DNA of 13,869 nucleotides from JAQVXR01 sp050945755 (GCA_050945755.1 JBMNTN010000055.1:1-13869), one strand, 5' to 3'; counted from the stretch's first letter, positions 4,782 to 12,721 are shown. Notes: generated from the letters alone by a model not told the origin. Made by a program: numbers and translations.

Positions 4782-6179
4782 TTAGAGGATATATTTGCTG
4801 AGATCTTCGTTTTTCACCACTGCTTCCAGTTTATGTTCCACATAGGAGCGGTTAATGGTGACTTCCGGCGCACTTTGGTCTGGAGCGTCGAAAAGGAGAT
4901 CCTCCAAGACCTTTTCCAGGATGGTGTGGAGACGCCGGGCACCGATGTTTTCCGTTTGGGCATTGACCATATCGGCGATTTCCGCAATGGCTTCGATCCC
5001 GTCTTCGCTAAACTGCACGGTAACCCCGTCGGTTTGGAGCAGGGCAACATATTGTTTGATCAATGAGTTTTGGGGTTCTAAGAGGATGCGCTTGAAATCC
5101 TCTTTATATAAGCTGTCCAACTCCACCCGAATGGGAAAGCGGCCCTGCAATTCGGGGATCAAGTCCGACGGTTTGGCAGTATGGAAAGCGCCGGCAGCAA
5201 TGAAAAGCATATAGTCGGTTTTCACCGGGCCGTATTTAGTCATAACGGTAGAACCTTCCACAATGGGCAGGATATCCCTTTGCACTCCGCCTCGGGAGAC
5301 ATCCGGTCCTTGCTGGCCGTCTCTGCCGGCAATCTTATCAATTTCGTCCAGGAAAATAATGCCGGACTGCTCGGCCCGATTGACCCCCTGCCGGGTCACT
5401 TCGTCCATGTCAATTAATTTCTGTGCTTCCTCCTGAGCGAGGATCTTGCGGGCTTCGGACACCGGGAGGCGCCGCTTTTTCTTGCGCTTGGGGATCATGT
5501 TGCCCAACATATCCTGGAGGTTAATACCCATTTCCTCCATGCCGGTGCCGCCTAAAAAGTCAAACATGGGGGAAGCCTGTTCTTCCACTTCCACTTCCAC
5601 CAGTTCATTTTCCAATTCTCCCCGGTCCAGGCGTTCCTTGAGATAGGCTCTTTTCCTTTGGATTTCCTCTTGGGCTTGAGCTTTTTTGGCTTCCTCCTCA
5701 GAATCATAATTTCCCCCGCCGCCAAAAAGCATTTCCATCGGGTTACGCACAGAGGATTTGGCAGGCAGAGGAGCCAAAAGATCCAAGAGGCGGGACTGGG
5801 CAATTTTCTCGGCTTGGGTTCTCATCTGTTCCATTTTTTCCCGTTTTACCATGTGAATAGATCTTTCCACCAGGTCCCGGACGATAGATTCCACATCCCG
5901 GCCAACGTAACCCACTTCGGTAAATTTGGTGGCTTCCACTTTGATAAACGGGGCATGGACTAGTTTTGCCAAGCGCCGGGCAATCTCTGTTTTCCCCACC
6001 CCGGTGGGTCCGATCATAATGATGTTTTTCGGCAAAATTTCTTCCTGGATGGCAGGGCCTAAAAGCTGGCGGCGGTAACGGTTTCTTAATGCCACTGCCA
6101 TGCACTTTTTGGCATTATGCTGCCCGACAATATAGCGGTCCAATTCCCGGACAATTTGCCGCGGTGTCATGTTTTCCAA
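4782..6179 (-). CDS. hslU: ATP-dependent protease ATPase subunit HslU (ClpY)
   Basis: AAA+ unfoldase ring that recognises, unfolds and threads substrates into the HslV peptidase. The 465-aa product has Walker A GPTGVGKT (57-64), the pore motif GYVGRD (90-95), an intermediate I domain of about 110-240 rich in Glu and Lys, Walker B IIFLDEID (274-281), the sensor region ENIGARRLHT and the C-terminal SKYIL tail that docks on HslV. The start is TTG at 6179: AAGGAGG lies 7 nt upstream, whereas the first ATG (codon 4) would have a 16-nt spacer. It lies 18 nt after hslV. No codY follows, unlike in many Firmicutes; the rpsB promoter begins 5 nt past the stop. Confidence 0.97.
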   Translation of the reverse strand: MENMTPRQIVRELDRYIVGQHNAKKCMAVALRNRYRRQLLGPAIQEEILPKNIIMIGPTGVGKTEIARRLAKLVHAPFIKVEATKFTEVGYVGRDVESIVRDLVERSIHMVKREKMEQMRTQAEKIAQSRLLDLLAPLPAKSSVRNPMEMLFGGGGNYDSEEEAKKAQAQEEIQRKRAYLKERLDRGELENELVEVEVEEQASPMFDFLGGTGMEEMGINLQDMLGNMIPKRKKKRRLPVSEARKILAQEEAQKLIDMDEVTRQGVNRAEQSGIIFLDEIDKIAGRDGQQGPDVSRGGVQRDILPIVEGSTVMTKYGPVKTDYMLFIAAGAFHTAKPSDLIPELQGRFPIRVELDSLYKEDFKRILLEPQNSLIKQYVALLQTDGVTVQFSEDGIEAIAEIADMVNAQTENIGARRLHTILEKVLEDLLFDAPDQSAPEVTINRSYVEHKLEAVVKNEDLSKYIL

Positions 6180-6197
6180 TGTGATGCCTCCTTTTGG

Positions 6198-6728
6198 TTA
6201 AATCTCCTCTACCGTGATATGATGATTAGTGTAGACGCAAATATCTGCCGCAATCTTCAATGCCTCTTCCACGATTTGGCGCGGTGCCAAATCTGAACAA
6301 CCGGCCAAGGCCCGGGCTGCCGCTAAGGCATATGGACCGCCGGAACCGATGGCGGTAATTTGATCATCAGGTTCAATCACTTCTCCGTTGCCGGAAATCA
6401 CCAAAAGGGCATCCTTATTGGCGACAATTAAGAGCGCTTCCAGCTGACGTAGCATTTTGTTGGTGCGCCAATCTTTCGCCAACTCCACGGCAGCGCGCTG
6501 CAGGTTGCCCCGGTATTCTTCCAATTTGCCTTCAAACTTTTCAAACAAGGTAAAGGCATCGGCAACGGAACCGGCGAACCCAGCAATTACCTGGTTGTGA
6601 TACATTCTGCGCACTTTCTTGGCGCCATGTTTCATGACGATACTATTACCGAAAGTAACTTGGCCGTCGCCGCCGACAGCAACCTTCTCCCCCCGGCGCA
6701 CGGCAACAATTGTTGTTCCCTTAAACAT
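6198..6728 (-). CDS. hslV: ATP-dependent protease peptidase subunit HslV (ClpQ)
   Basis: N-terminal nucleophile peptidase of the proteasome beta family, assembling as a dodecamer capped by HslU. The product begins MFKGTTIVAVRRGEKVAVGG, followed by DGQVTFGNSIVMKHGAKKVR, diagnostic of HslV; the first Thr (residue 5) should become the catalytic N-terminus after loss of MFKG. Other conserved blocks are VIAGFAGSVADAFTLFE and ITAIGSGGPYALAAARAL. Length is 176 aa, normal for the family. I chose ATG 6728 because AAGGAGG lies 6 nt upstream; an in-frame TTG at 6746 would place this ribosome site inside the coding region. It is 43 nt downstream of xerC and 18 nt upstream of hslU. Confidence 0.97.
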   Translation of the reverse strand: MFKGTTIVAVRRGEKVAVGGDGQVTFGNSIVMKHGAKKVRRMYHNQVIAGFAGSVADAFTLFEKFEGKLEEYRGNLQRAAVELAKDWRTNKMLRQLEALLIVANKDALLVISGNGEVIEPDDQITAIGSGGPYALAAARALAGCSDLAPRQIVEEALKIAADICVYTNHHITVEEI

Positions 6729-6771
6729 ATTCTCCCTCCTTGCCAATTTGTCATCAGTCAGGACCCGGTAT

Positions 6772-7677
6772 CTAGGCCCGGGGATGTGTCTTTTGATAAA
6801 CGGTTTTCAGCTGTTTTTTCGTGACATGGGTATAAACTTGAGTGGTGGCCATTTTGACATGCCCTAGCAGCTCTTGGACCGACCTTAAGTCCGCTCCCGC
6901 CTCCAAAAGGTGAGTGGCAAAAGAATGGCGCAAGGCGTGGGGGCTGATTTTTTGTGTGAGGGCAGCTTGAGCGACATACTTGTTGACAATGTTGCGCACA
7001 CTCCGGGCGGAGAGGCGCCCGCCATATTTATTCAAAAACAGGGCTTCCTGGCGGGAGATGGATTTCGCCTCCAGTTCTTTGCGTCCGCAGGATATATATT
7101 GTTTGAGGGCCCTTAAAGCAGCACCGCCGAGAGGGACGATCCGCTCCTTGGACCCTTTCCCAAAAACCCGGGCATAGCCCAGGGAAAAGTCAATGTCCCC
7201 CATATTCATTCCCACCAGTTCACTGACACGCAGGCCGCCTCCGTAGATGGTCTCCAGAATGGCCTTGTCTCGCTGGCCCTGGTTTGAAGCATCAGGCGCA
7301 TTTAACAATGCCTCAACCTCCTGATAATAAAGGAACTTGGGCAGGCGCTTTTCTAATTTGGGGGTGGTGACATTAGTCATTGGGTTTGCATTGATAATCT
7401 CCTCCCGGGTCAGGTAGCGGTAAAAGGAGCGAAGAGCCGCCAGTTTACGCGCCACCGTGGATTTGCTCAGGCCCTTTTCCTGCAGTTGGGCCAAAAAACG
7501 GCGTACCACCAGGTGGTCAACTTGGGCGGCATCTACCTGGGAGAGGTCCTGCTGCCAAAGGCAGGCGAGGAATTCCCCGAACTCCAGTAAATCGTGACTA
7601 TAGCCCTCCAGGGTATGCTCCGAGGCGTTTTTTTCCGTCTTTAAGTAGGCTATGAATTGTTCCAGTAAAAGATCCAT
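6772..7677 (-). CDS. xerC: Tyrosine recombinase XerC (CodV-like)
   Basis: Site-specific tyrosine recombinase that resolves chromosome dimers at dif together with a XerD-type partner. The 301-aa protein has the N-terminal SAM-like DNA-binding domain (about 1-90) and the C-terminal catalytic domain with the full set of catalytic residues: Arg150 in YGGGLRVSEL, Lys174 in FGKGSKERIVPL, His247 and Arg250 in HALRHSFATHLL, His273 in LLGHVKMATTQVYTH, and the nucleophile Tyr282. Length is typical of XerC/XerD (about 300). The ATG at 7677 follows GAGGAAA by about 8 nt. Position between trmFO and hslV matches codV of Bacillus, which supports housekeeping XerC rather than a phage or transposon integrase. 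No dif site was recognised here. Confidence 0.95.
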   Translation of the reverse strand: MDLLLEQFIAYLKTEKNASEHTLEGYSHDLLEFGEFLACLWQQDLSQVDAAQVDHLVVRRFLAQLQEKGLSKSTVARKLAALRSFYRYLTREEIINANPMTNVTTPKLEKRLPKFLYYQEVEALLNAPDASNQGQRDKAILETIYGGGLRVSELVGMNMGDIDFSLGYARVFGKGSKERIVPLGGAALRALKQYISCGRKELEAKSISRQEALFLNKYGGRLSARSVRNIVNKYVAQAALTQKISPHALRHSFATHLLEAGADLRSVQELLGHVKMATTQVYTHVTKKQLKTVYQKTHPRA

Positions 7678-7697
7678 GTTTTTTCCTCTTTGTTATT

Positions 7698-9008
7698 TCA
7701 GACGAGATCCCACGCAGCCTTAAATTGATTGAGTGATCCAAGGGCCTTTTGGGCAATCTGCTTGTTTCGCTCTTTTTTATCCCTGATTTTTTTCCCTAAG
7801 GGTGGGATCAGTCCGAAAGTGATATTCATCGGTTGGAAATGTTTGGGGTCGGCAGAGGTAATATAGTGACAGAGGCTGCCGACCGCCGTTTCCCGGGGAA
7901 AGACCAGACCCTCTTGTCCCAAAGCGTAGCGCACGGCATTGACTCCGGCGACAATCCCATTGGAGGCAGACTCGACATAGCCCTCCACCCCGGTAATCTG
8001 TCCGGCAAAGAACACGCGGGGATCTTGCTTCAATTGCATGGTGGGATCAAGCAGCACCGGGGAATTAATAAAGGTATTGCGGTGCATCACCCCGTAACGG
8101 ACAAACTCGGCATTTTCCAGGCCGGGGATCAAGGAAAAGACCCGGCGCTGATCCTCCCATTTTAAGTGGGTCTGAAAACCAACCATATTATATAAGGTGG
8201 CGGCAGCATTGTCCTGCCTGAGCTGGACCACGGCATAGGGACGGTTTCCCGTGCGGGGGTCCGTTAAGCCCACCGGTTTCATCGGGCCAAATGCCAAGGT
8301 GTCTCGCCCTCTTTGGGCCATCTCCTCCACCGGCATGCAGCCCTCAAAATAAGTTTCATTTTCAAATTCTTTCAGGGGATGGGCCTGAGCGGCCATTAAA
8401 GCGTCATAAAAGCGCTGGTATTCTTCCTCCGTCATGGGACAGTTGAGGTAGTCTTCCCCTCTGCCATAGCGGGAGGCACGAAAAGCAATGTTCATATCAA
8501 TGGAATCGGCGCTGATGATGGGAGCAACAGCATCATGAAAATAGAGATATTCTCCGCCGGTGTATGTCCGGATAGACTCGGTCAATTGATCGGAAGCCAA
8601 TGGGCCGGCGGCGATAATGGCAACCCCTTCGGAGGGGATCGTTGTTACTTCTTCCCGGATCACAGTGATATGAGGATGGGCCGAGAGTTTTTCCGTGACA
8701 GCCCGGGAAAAACCTTCCCGGTCTACGGCCAGTGCTCCCCCGGCCGGGACCTTGTGCCGGTCGGCACAGTCCATGATCAGAGAATTGAGCAGACGCATTT
8801 CTTCTTTTAAAAGCCCGACGGCATTTTCCAGGGCGGATGCCCGAAGGGAATTGCTGCAGACTAATTCGGCAAAATCCCCGGTGTGGTGGGCCGGGGTCAT
8901 TTTGCCCGGCCGCATTTCATATAATTTGACTTTGGCACCTAAATTGGCCGCCTGCCAGGCTGCTTCCGCTCCGGCCAGTCCGGCCCCGATAATGGTAATT
9001 TCCTTCAT
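7698..9008 (-). CDS. trmFO: Methylenetetrahydrofolate-tRNA-(uracil-5-)-methyltransferase TrmFO
   Basis: Flavoenzyme that methylates U54 in the T loop of tRNA using methylenetetrahydrofolate and reduced FAD (formerly Gid). It has the FAD-binding Rossmann motif GAGLAGAEAAW at 8-18, and the conserved ELVCSNSLRA with Cys51 and EGCMPVEEM with Cys224. These cysteines match Cys53 and Cys226 of the B. subtilis enzyme with a constant two-residue offset. With the start at 9008 it is 436 aa, normal for the family. An in-frame ATG at 9020 overlaps the topA stop but has no ribosome site, and one at 9011 is only 2 nt past GAGGG (9014-9018); the ATG at 9008 is 5 nt past it and gives the usual N-terminus MKEITIIGAG. 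The overlap of the SD with the topA stop suggests coupled translation. Confidence 0.96.
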   Translation of the reverse strand: MKEITIIGAGLAGAEAAWQAANLGAKVKLYEMRPGKMTPAHHTGDFAELVCSNSLRASALENAVGLLKEEMRLLNSLIMDCADRHKVPAGGALAVDREGFSRAVTEKLSAHPHITVIREEVTTIPSEGVAIIAAGPLASDQLTESIRTYTGGEYLYFHDAVAPIISADSIDMNIAFRASRYGRGEDYLNCPMTEEEYQRFYDALMAAQAHPLKEFENETYFEGCMPVEEMAQRGRDTLAFGPMKPVGLTDPRTGNRPYAVVQLRQDNAAATLYNMVGFQTHLKWEDQRRVFSLIPGLENAEFVRYGVMHRNTFINSPVLLDPTMQLKQDPRVFFAGQITGVEGYVESASNGIVAGVNAVRYALGQEGLVFPRETAVGSLCHYITSADPKHFQPMNITFGLIPPLGKKIRDKKERNKQIAQKALGSLNQFKAAWDLV

Positions 9009-9016
9009 CATGTCCC

Positions 9017-11113
9017 TCATGATATATCTTTACTTTCGTCATCTTGATGCTTTTTATCATCTTTACATTTAGGGCAAACCAATTTTTTCTCATTTTTCTT
9101 GCCGGCCTTTTCCACCGTAGGATAACCGCATTTTTCACATAATACTCCGGTGGGCTTATCCCAAGAAACAAATTGGCAGTTGGGATAATTACGGCACCCG
9201 TAAAACAGCCGGCGTCTTTTCCCTTTTCTTTCCACAATTTCCCCGCCGCATTCCGGACACTTAACACCAATCTCTTTGAGAATCGGCTTGGTATTCCGAC
9301 ACTCGGGGAAACCGGGGCAGGCCAAAAATTTGCCGTAGCGGCCCATTTTGTAGACCATCTTGCGCCCGCACTTTTCGCAGACCTCGTCGGACTCTTCATC
9401 CTGGATTTCTATTTCGCCAATTTCCGCTTCCGCATGCTCCAAGTCTTTCTCAAAGGGTTCGTAAAAAGCCTTGATAATATCCTGCCAGGGCATGGCACCT
9501 TCCTCAATAAAATCCAGATCCTTCTCCATGGCGGCGGTAAACTCGACGTCAATGATTTTGGGGAAGTATTCTTTTAACAGGTCGACAACAATTTTCCCCA
9601 ACTCCGTGGGTACAAACTGCTTTTGCTGCCGCAGCACATAACCCCTGTTACAGATGGTATCAATAATGGGAGCATAGGTGCTGGGGCGGCCGATCCCCCG
9701 TTCTTCCAGGGCTTTTACTAAAGTTGCCTCGGTAAACCTGGGGGGCGGCTGGGTAAAATGCTGTTTGGGTTGGGTCTGCACCAGTTTCAGGGATTGGCCT
9801 TCGCTCACCTTGGGAATAACACCGTCATCTTCTTTACTATCGTCATCTTTACCCTCAATATATACCTGCATAAAGCCAGGGAATTTGATCACAGAGCCGG
9901 TGACCCGGAAAATAAATTCCCCTCCTGCAATATCTACCGTTGTTACTTCCATGAGAGCCGAACTCATCTGACTGGCGACAAATCTCTCCCAGATTAGTTT
10001 ATATAATTTATACTGCTGAGGCTTCAGGTATTCCTTAACATCTTCCGGGGTGCGAAAAACCGACGAAGGACGGATGGCCTCGTGGGCGTTTTGGATTTTG
10101 CCTTTGGCCGCATAATTGCGCACCTGAGAGGGGACAAAATCCGCGCCGTATTTTTCCTTGATCATTGCTCGGGCGTCATTTTGCGCTACTTCGGAAATAC
10201 GAGTGGAGTCTGTACGGATATAAGTAATCAAGCCGACACTGCCTTCTTTGCCCACAGAGAGCCCCTCGTAAAGCTGCTGGGCAAGCTGCATGGTTTTCTT
10301 GGCAGTAAAGCCCAGCTTACGGTAGGCTTCCTGTTGGAGGCTGCTTGTGGTGAAGGGGGGTGCCGGGTTGCGCCGTTTTTCTTTACTGGTCACACTCTTT
10401 ACTTTGTACTCATGTGTCAAAACCCGGGATAAAATCTCATTCATCGCTGCCTCGTCGGGAATCACTGCTTTTTCCCCGGCGATTTTAAAGAGTTTGGCCG
10501 TAATCCGGCCGGTATCGGCTTTAAACTTTCCCTCTAAGGTCCAGTATTCTTCTGGAACAAATCGGTTGATCTCGTCCTCACGGTCGCAAATCATTGCTAC
10601 TGCTACCGATTGGACCCGGCCGGCGCTCAAGCCTTTGCGCACCTTTTTCCAAAGAAGAGGGCTTAATTTATAACCGACAAGCCGGTCCAGCACTCTTCTT
10701 GCCTGCTGGGCATCGACCCGATCCATGTCAATCCGGCGGGGTTTTTTGACCGCTTCCTGAATCGCCCTTTTGGTGATTTCATTAAATTCAATTCGGCAGG
10801 GCGTGCCATTATCAGCCCCTAAGTATTGGCCGAGATGCCAAGCAATCGCTTCTCCTTCCCGGTCAGGGTCAGCGGCCAGGAGAATTTTATCCGCTTTTTT
10901 CGCGGCATCTTTCAGTTCCTTTAAGGTTTCTCCTTTTCCGCGGATGGTAATATATTTGGGTGTAAAACCATGTTCAATATCCACGCCCAACTGACTCTTG
11001 GGCAAATCACGGACATGTCCCATGGAGGATTTGACACTGTAATTGCGACCTAAAAATTTGCTAATAGTTTTGGCCTTGGTCGGGGATTCTACAATGATTA
11101 GCGTTTTGGACAT
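9017..11113 (-). CDS. topA: DNA topoisomerase I (type IA)
   Basis: Relaxes negative supercoils by cutting and passing single strands. The 698-aa protein starts with a TOPRIM domain: LIIVESPTKA with Glu9 and ADPDREGE with Asp82, Asp84 and Glu86, the acidic Mg site. The catalytic Tyr298 lies in GLITYIRTDSTR. The C-terminus has three four-cysteine zinc-ribbon modules typical of TopA: CEKCGRKM...CPGFPEC (about 583-606), CPECGGEI...CRNYPNC and CEKCGYPT...CPKC. Length fits Firmicutes TopA (about 690-700). The tail is rich in Lys and Asp. The ATG at 11113 follows AGAGGTGA by about 7 nt. It lies 55 bp downstream of dprA and runs almost directly into trmFO. Confidence 0.98.
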   Translation of the reverse strand: MSKTLIIVESPTKAKTISKFLGRNYSVKSSMGHVRDLPKSQLGVDIEHGFTPKYITIRGKGETLKELKDAAKKADKILLAADPDREGEAIAWHLGQYLGADNGTPCRIEFNEITKRAIQEAVKKPRRIDMDRVDAQQARRVLDRLVGYKLSPLLWKKVRKGLSAGRVQSVAVAMICDREDEINRFVPEEYWTLEGKFKADTGRITAKLFKIAGEKAVIPDEAAMNEILSRVLTHEYKVKSVTSKEKRRNPAPPFTTSSLQQEAYRKLGFTAKKTMQLAQQLYEGLSVGKEGSVGLITYIRTDSTRISEVAQNDARAMIKEKYGADFVPSQVRNYAAKGKIQNAHEAIRPSSVFRTPEDVKEYLKPQQYKLYKLIWERFVASQMSSALMEVTTVDIAGGEFIFRVTGSVIKFPGFMQVYIEGKDDDSKEDDGVIPKVSEGQSLKLVQTQPKQHFTQPPPRFTEATLVKALEERGIGRPSTYAPIIDTICNRGYVLRQQKQFVPTELGKIVVDLLKEYFPKIIDVEFTAAMEKDLDFIEEGAMPWQDIIKAFYEPFEKDLEHAEAEIGEIEIQDEESDEVCEKCGRKMVYKMGRYGKFLACPGFPECRNTKPILKEIGVKCPECGGEIVERKGKRRRLFYGCRNYPNCQFVSWDKPTGVLCEKCGYPTVEKAGKKNEKKLVCPKCKDDKKHQDDESKDIS

Positions 11114-11168
11114 GCGCTCACCTCTTTAGGGTTGTATCTAAAAATATTAATCAGCTGATCTGATAATT

Positions 11169-12245
11169 TTAATTTTTTAATATATAATACTTTCCCGGCA
11201 ATTGCTTAATTAAACCTTTAATTTCCCATAATGTTAATTGGGAAGCCATTTCCCCGGCGGGAAGGCCGGATTTCTCCACCAGAACGTCAAAATGGGCAGC
11301 GCCGCCCATCATCAGTTCTAAAATCTCCCGCTCTTTCGGGGAAAAAGAAAATAAGTCAAATTCCACAGGTGGATTTTCCACCTCCAGATATTCCTCTAAA
11401 ATATCAAAAGCATTTTCCACCAGCTTGGCACCTTGCCTGATCAACCGGTGGGTCCCTCGGCTCATGATACTGGTAACCGGGCCGGGCACGGCAAAAACAT
11501 CCCGCCCGTGCTCCAAGGCAAAATCTACCGTAATCAGGGAACCGCTTTTTTCCGCTGCTTCCACCACCACCACACCCCGGCTCATGCCGCTGATAATGCG
11601 GTTGCGCGCCGGAAAGTGCTGGGGCAAAGGTGGTGTGCCCGGAGGAAATTCGGATATGACAGCGCCCATGGATATTATCTCCCGAAAGAGATCTTTGTTT
11701 TCCCGCGGGTAAATGAGATCAATCCCGCTGCCTAAGACAGCAACAGTTTTGCCGCCCCCTTTCAGGCAGCCCCGGTGGCTCCAAGTATCAATGCCTCGAG
11801 CCAGGCCGCTAATCACCCAGACGCCTTTCTCCGCCAGTTCCCGGGCAATGGTTTCCGCCGTATGCCGTCCATAGGGAGTGGAACGGCGGGACCCGACCAA
11901 GGCGATGCAGAGATCATCCTCTGCGGGAAGACTCCCTTGATAATATAATAAGTAGGGCGGGTCATAAATGTTCTTTAATAAACGGGGATAAGCCTCATCT
12001 TCTTGAGTCACGATTCGGGCTTGGGATTGGAGGAATTTTTCATATACGCGATCCGGGTCTAAGTTACGCCGGGCCTCCAATATTTGTTCCGCCCCGTTGC
12101 CCGGGAAACCCGGGATACTAAGCCAGTGCTTGTCTCCTTGCCAAGCATACTCATAATTTTGGAAATAGTCAACGAGTATTTTTAACCGTTTTGTCCCCAT
12201 TCCCGGCAGGCTATGTAAGGCTACCAGGTATTTTAGCTCGCTCAT
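11169..12245 (-). CDS. dprA: DNA-processing protein DprA (Smf)
   Basis: Binds incoming single-stranded DNA during natural transformation, protects it and loads RecA. With the start at 12245 it has 358 aa. It has an N-terminal SAM/HhH-like region (LHSLPGMGTKRLKIL, 10-24), the Rossmann-type core with VGSRRSTPYGR (117-127), WVISGLARGIDTWSHRG (143-159), VAVLGSGIDLIYPREN (168-183), FPARNRIISGMS (211-222), VVEAAEKSGSLIT (227-239) and FAVPGP (251-256), and a C-terminal winged-helix domain (about 300-355). I prefer ATG 12245 because AAGGTGG lies 9 nt upstream; a longer frame from 12308 has no ribosome site and would overlap the plus-strand promoter at 12292-12321. Strains carrying dprA are not necessarily competent, and no other com genes are in the window. 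Confidence 0.96.
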   Translation of the reverse strand: MSELKYLVALHSLPGMGTKRLKILVDYFQNYEYAWQGDKHWLSIPGFPGNGAEQILEARRNLDPDRVYEKFLQSQARIVTQEDEAYPRLLKNIYDPPYLLYYQGSLPAEDDLCIALVGSRRSTPYGRHTAETIARELAEKGVWVISGLARGIDTWSHRGCLKGGGKTVAVLGSGIDLIYPRENKDLFREIISMGAVISEFPPGTPPLPQHFPARNRIISGMSRGVVVVEAAEKSGSLITVDFALEHGRDVFAVPGPVTSIMSRGTHRLIRQGAKLVENAFDILEEYLEVENPPVEFDLFSFSPKEREILELMMGGAAHFDVLVEKSGLPAGEMASQLTLWEIKGLIKQLPGKYYILKN

Positions 12246-12291
12246 TATTGGCATCCACCTTTTTTTGATCTTTTTCCGGCTGCCGTTTTTA

Positions 12292-12321
12292 TTGAGTAGC
12301 TTGGCCATCCTGTGCTATAAT
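12292..12321 (+). promoter_or_regulatory. Sigma-A-type promoter for the 36-aa microprotein
   Basis: TTGAGT (12292-12297, 4/6) and a perfect TATAAT (12316-12321) are spaced 18 nt apart, and the -10 is preceded by TGC, giving an extended -10 element. It points away from dprA to the ORF at 12342, with a predicted start near 12328, immediately at or within the purine-rich SD region. The leader would therefore be very short. Confidence 0.7.
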
Positions 12322-12341
12322 CAAACGGGAGGAGGGAAATT

Positions 12342-12452
12342 ATGACACAGTTGACAAATTTTTTGTCGGTTCACCTGCCCGATATTTTATCCATTGGAGT
12401 AGTTTTGTTCTTTGCTTACAAGGCATGGAAGGTGTGGTACAACCGCCGGTAA
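12342..12452 (+). CDS. 36-aa membrane microprotein, unknown function
   Basis: The only plus-strand gene I can support. ATG at 12342 follows a near-perfect GGGAGGAGGG ribosome site (12327-12336) with a 6-nt spacer, and an extended -10 promoter lies just upstream. A strong terminator follows 34 nt after the stop, so the whole makes a compact single-gene unit. The product starts MTQLTNFLSVHLPD and then has a hydrophobic segment ILSIGVVLFFAY (15-26) followed by a basic, aromatic tail KAWKVWYNRR (27-36). That is a single membrane helix, with the positive end expected inside the cell. There is no cysteine and no recognisable family. The arrangement resembles small membrane peptides, including type I toxins and small sporulation or regulatory proteins, but nothing here proves any of these. 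It diverges from dprA and converges with the deacetylase gene. Confidence 0.7.
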   Translation: MTQLTNFLSVHLPDILSIGVVLFFAYKAWKVWYNRR

Positions 12453-12486
12453 CAATTTACATATAATTATGAACAATTTTGAAAAA

Positions 12487-12515
12487 AAGTGCAACTATAA
12501 GTTGCGCTTCTTTTT
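12487..12515. terminator. Bidirectional intrinsic terminator
   Basis: AAGTGCAACT (12487-12496) and AGTTGCGCTT (12500-12509) form a 10-bp stem (one T-G) around ATA. On the plus strand it is followed by CTTTTT, ending the microprotein transcript. On the minus strand it is followed by seven T (12482-12488, partly in the stem), so it can also stop transcription arriving from the deacetylase gene. It fits the convergent arrangement. Confidence 0.85.
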
Positions 12516-12602
12516 CCCGCCAACCCTTTCGAAACAGGGGGACGGTTCTTCTGCTTCAAAAACTTAAATACCTTGGCACTACCAGGCACCAAAAGTTGAA
12601 AG

Positions 12603-12656
12603 GGTATTTAAGTTTTTTAAAGCGGAGCGTTGCGAGATTAAAAAAAGGAGCGCAGG
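12603..12656 (+). repeat. Dispersed intergenic repeat, copy B
   Basis: Reverse complement of copy A at 3106-3158, differing at about five bases and one indel by eye. The two copies are some 9.5 kb apart and in opposite orientation. Near the right side it runs directly into the hairpin at 12655-12721, which copy A lacks, so the shared unit ends at GCGCAGG. Confidence 0.8.
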
Positions 12657-12721
12657 CCCTAAAAGAAAAGGATTGGCGCATGTTTGAGCGAAGCGAGTTT
12701 GCGCCGATCCCTTTTAGGGCC
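12655..12721. repeat. Long REP-like hairpin
   Basis: GGCCCTAAAAG (12655-12665) pairs perfectly with CTTTTAGGGCC (12711-12721), and, past a four-A bulge, GGATTGGCGCA (12670-12680) pairs with TGCGCCGATCC (12700-12710) with a single T-G. The 19-nt loop contains GAGCGAAGCGAG. That is 22 paired positions in 67 nt. It lies 71 nt past the deacetylase stop and may protect or punctuate that mRNA's 3' end, although no T-tract abuts the stem. Confidence 0.8.

Noticed and set aside
5658..5963. Plus-strand 101-codon ORF opposite hslU, and many similar long ORFs opposite topA and trmFO
   Set aside because: These are reverse-frame shadows of well-identified genes, with no ribosome sites and unlikely residue composition.
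6772..7677. Tyrosine recombinase as a mobile-element integrase
   Set aside because: Position in the conserved trmFO-xerC-hslVU order, normal length and absence of att sites, tRNA or phage genes indicate housekeeping XerC.
11114..11168. Weak ATCAG/CTGAT hairpin followed by TAATATTTTT between dprA and topA as a terminator
   Set aside because: Only 5 bp of AT-rich stem, and the T-tract is 5 nt away; too weak to call.
12246..12308. Longer DprA start at 12308 adding a Lys/Arg-rich 21-residue extension
   Set aside because: There is no SD before 12308, the extension overlaps a plus-strand promoter, and a good SD precedes ATG 12245, which yields the usual N-terminus.
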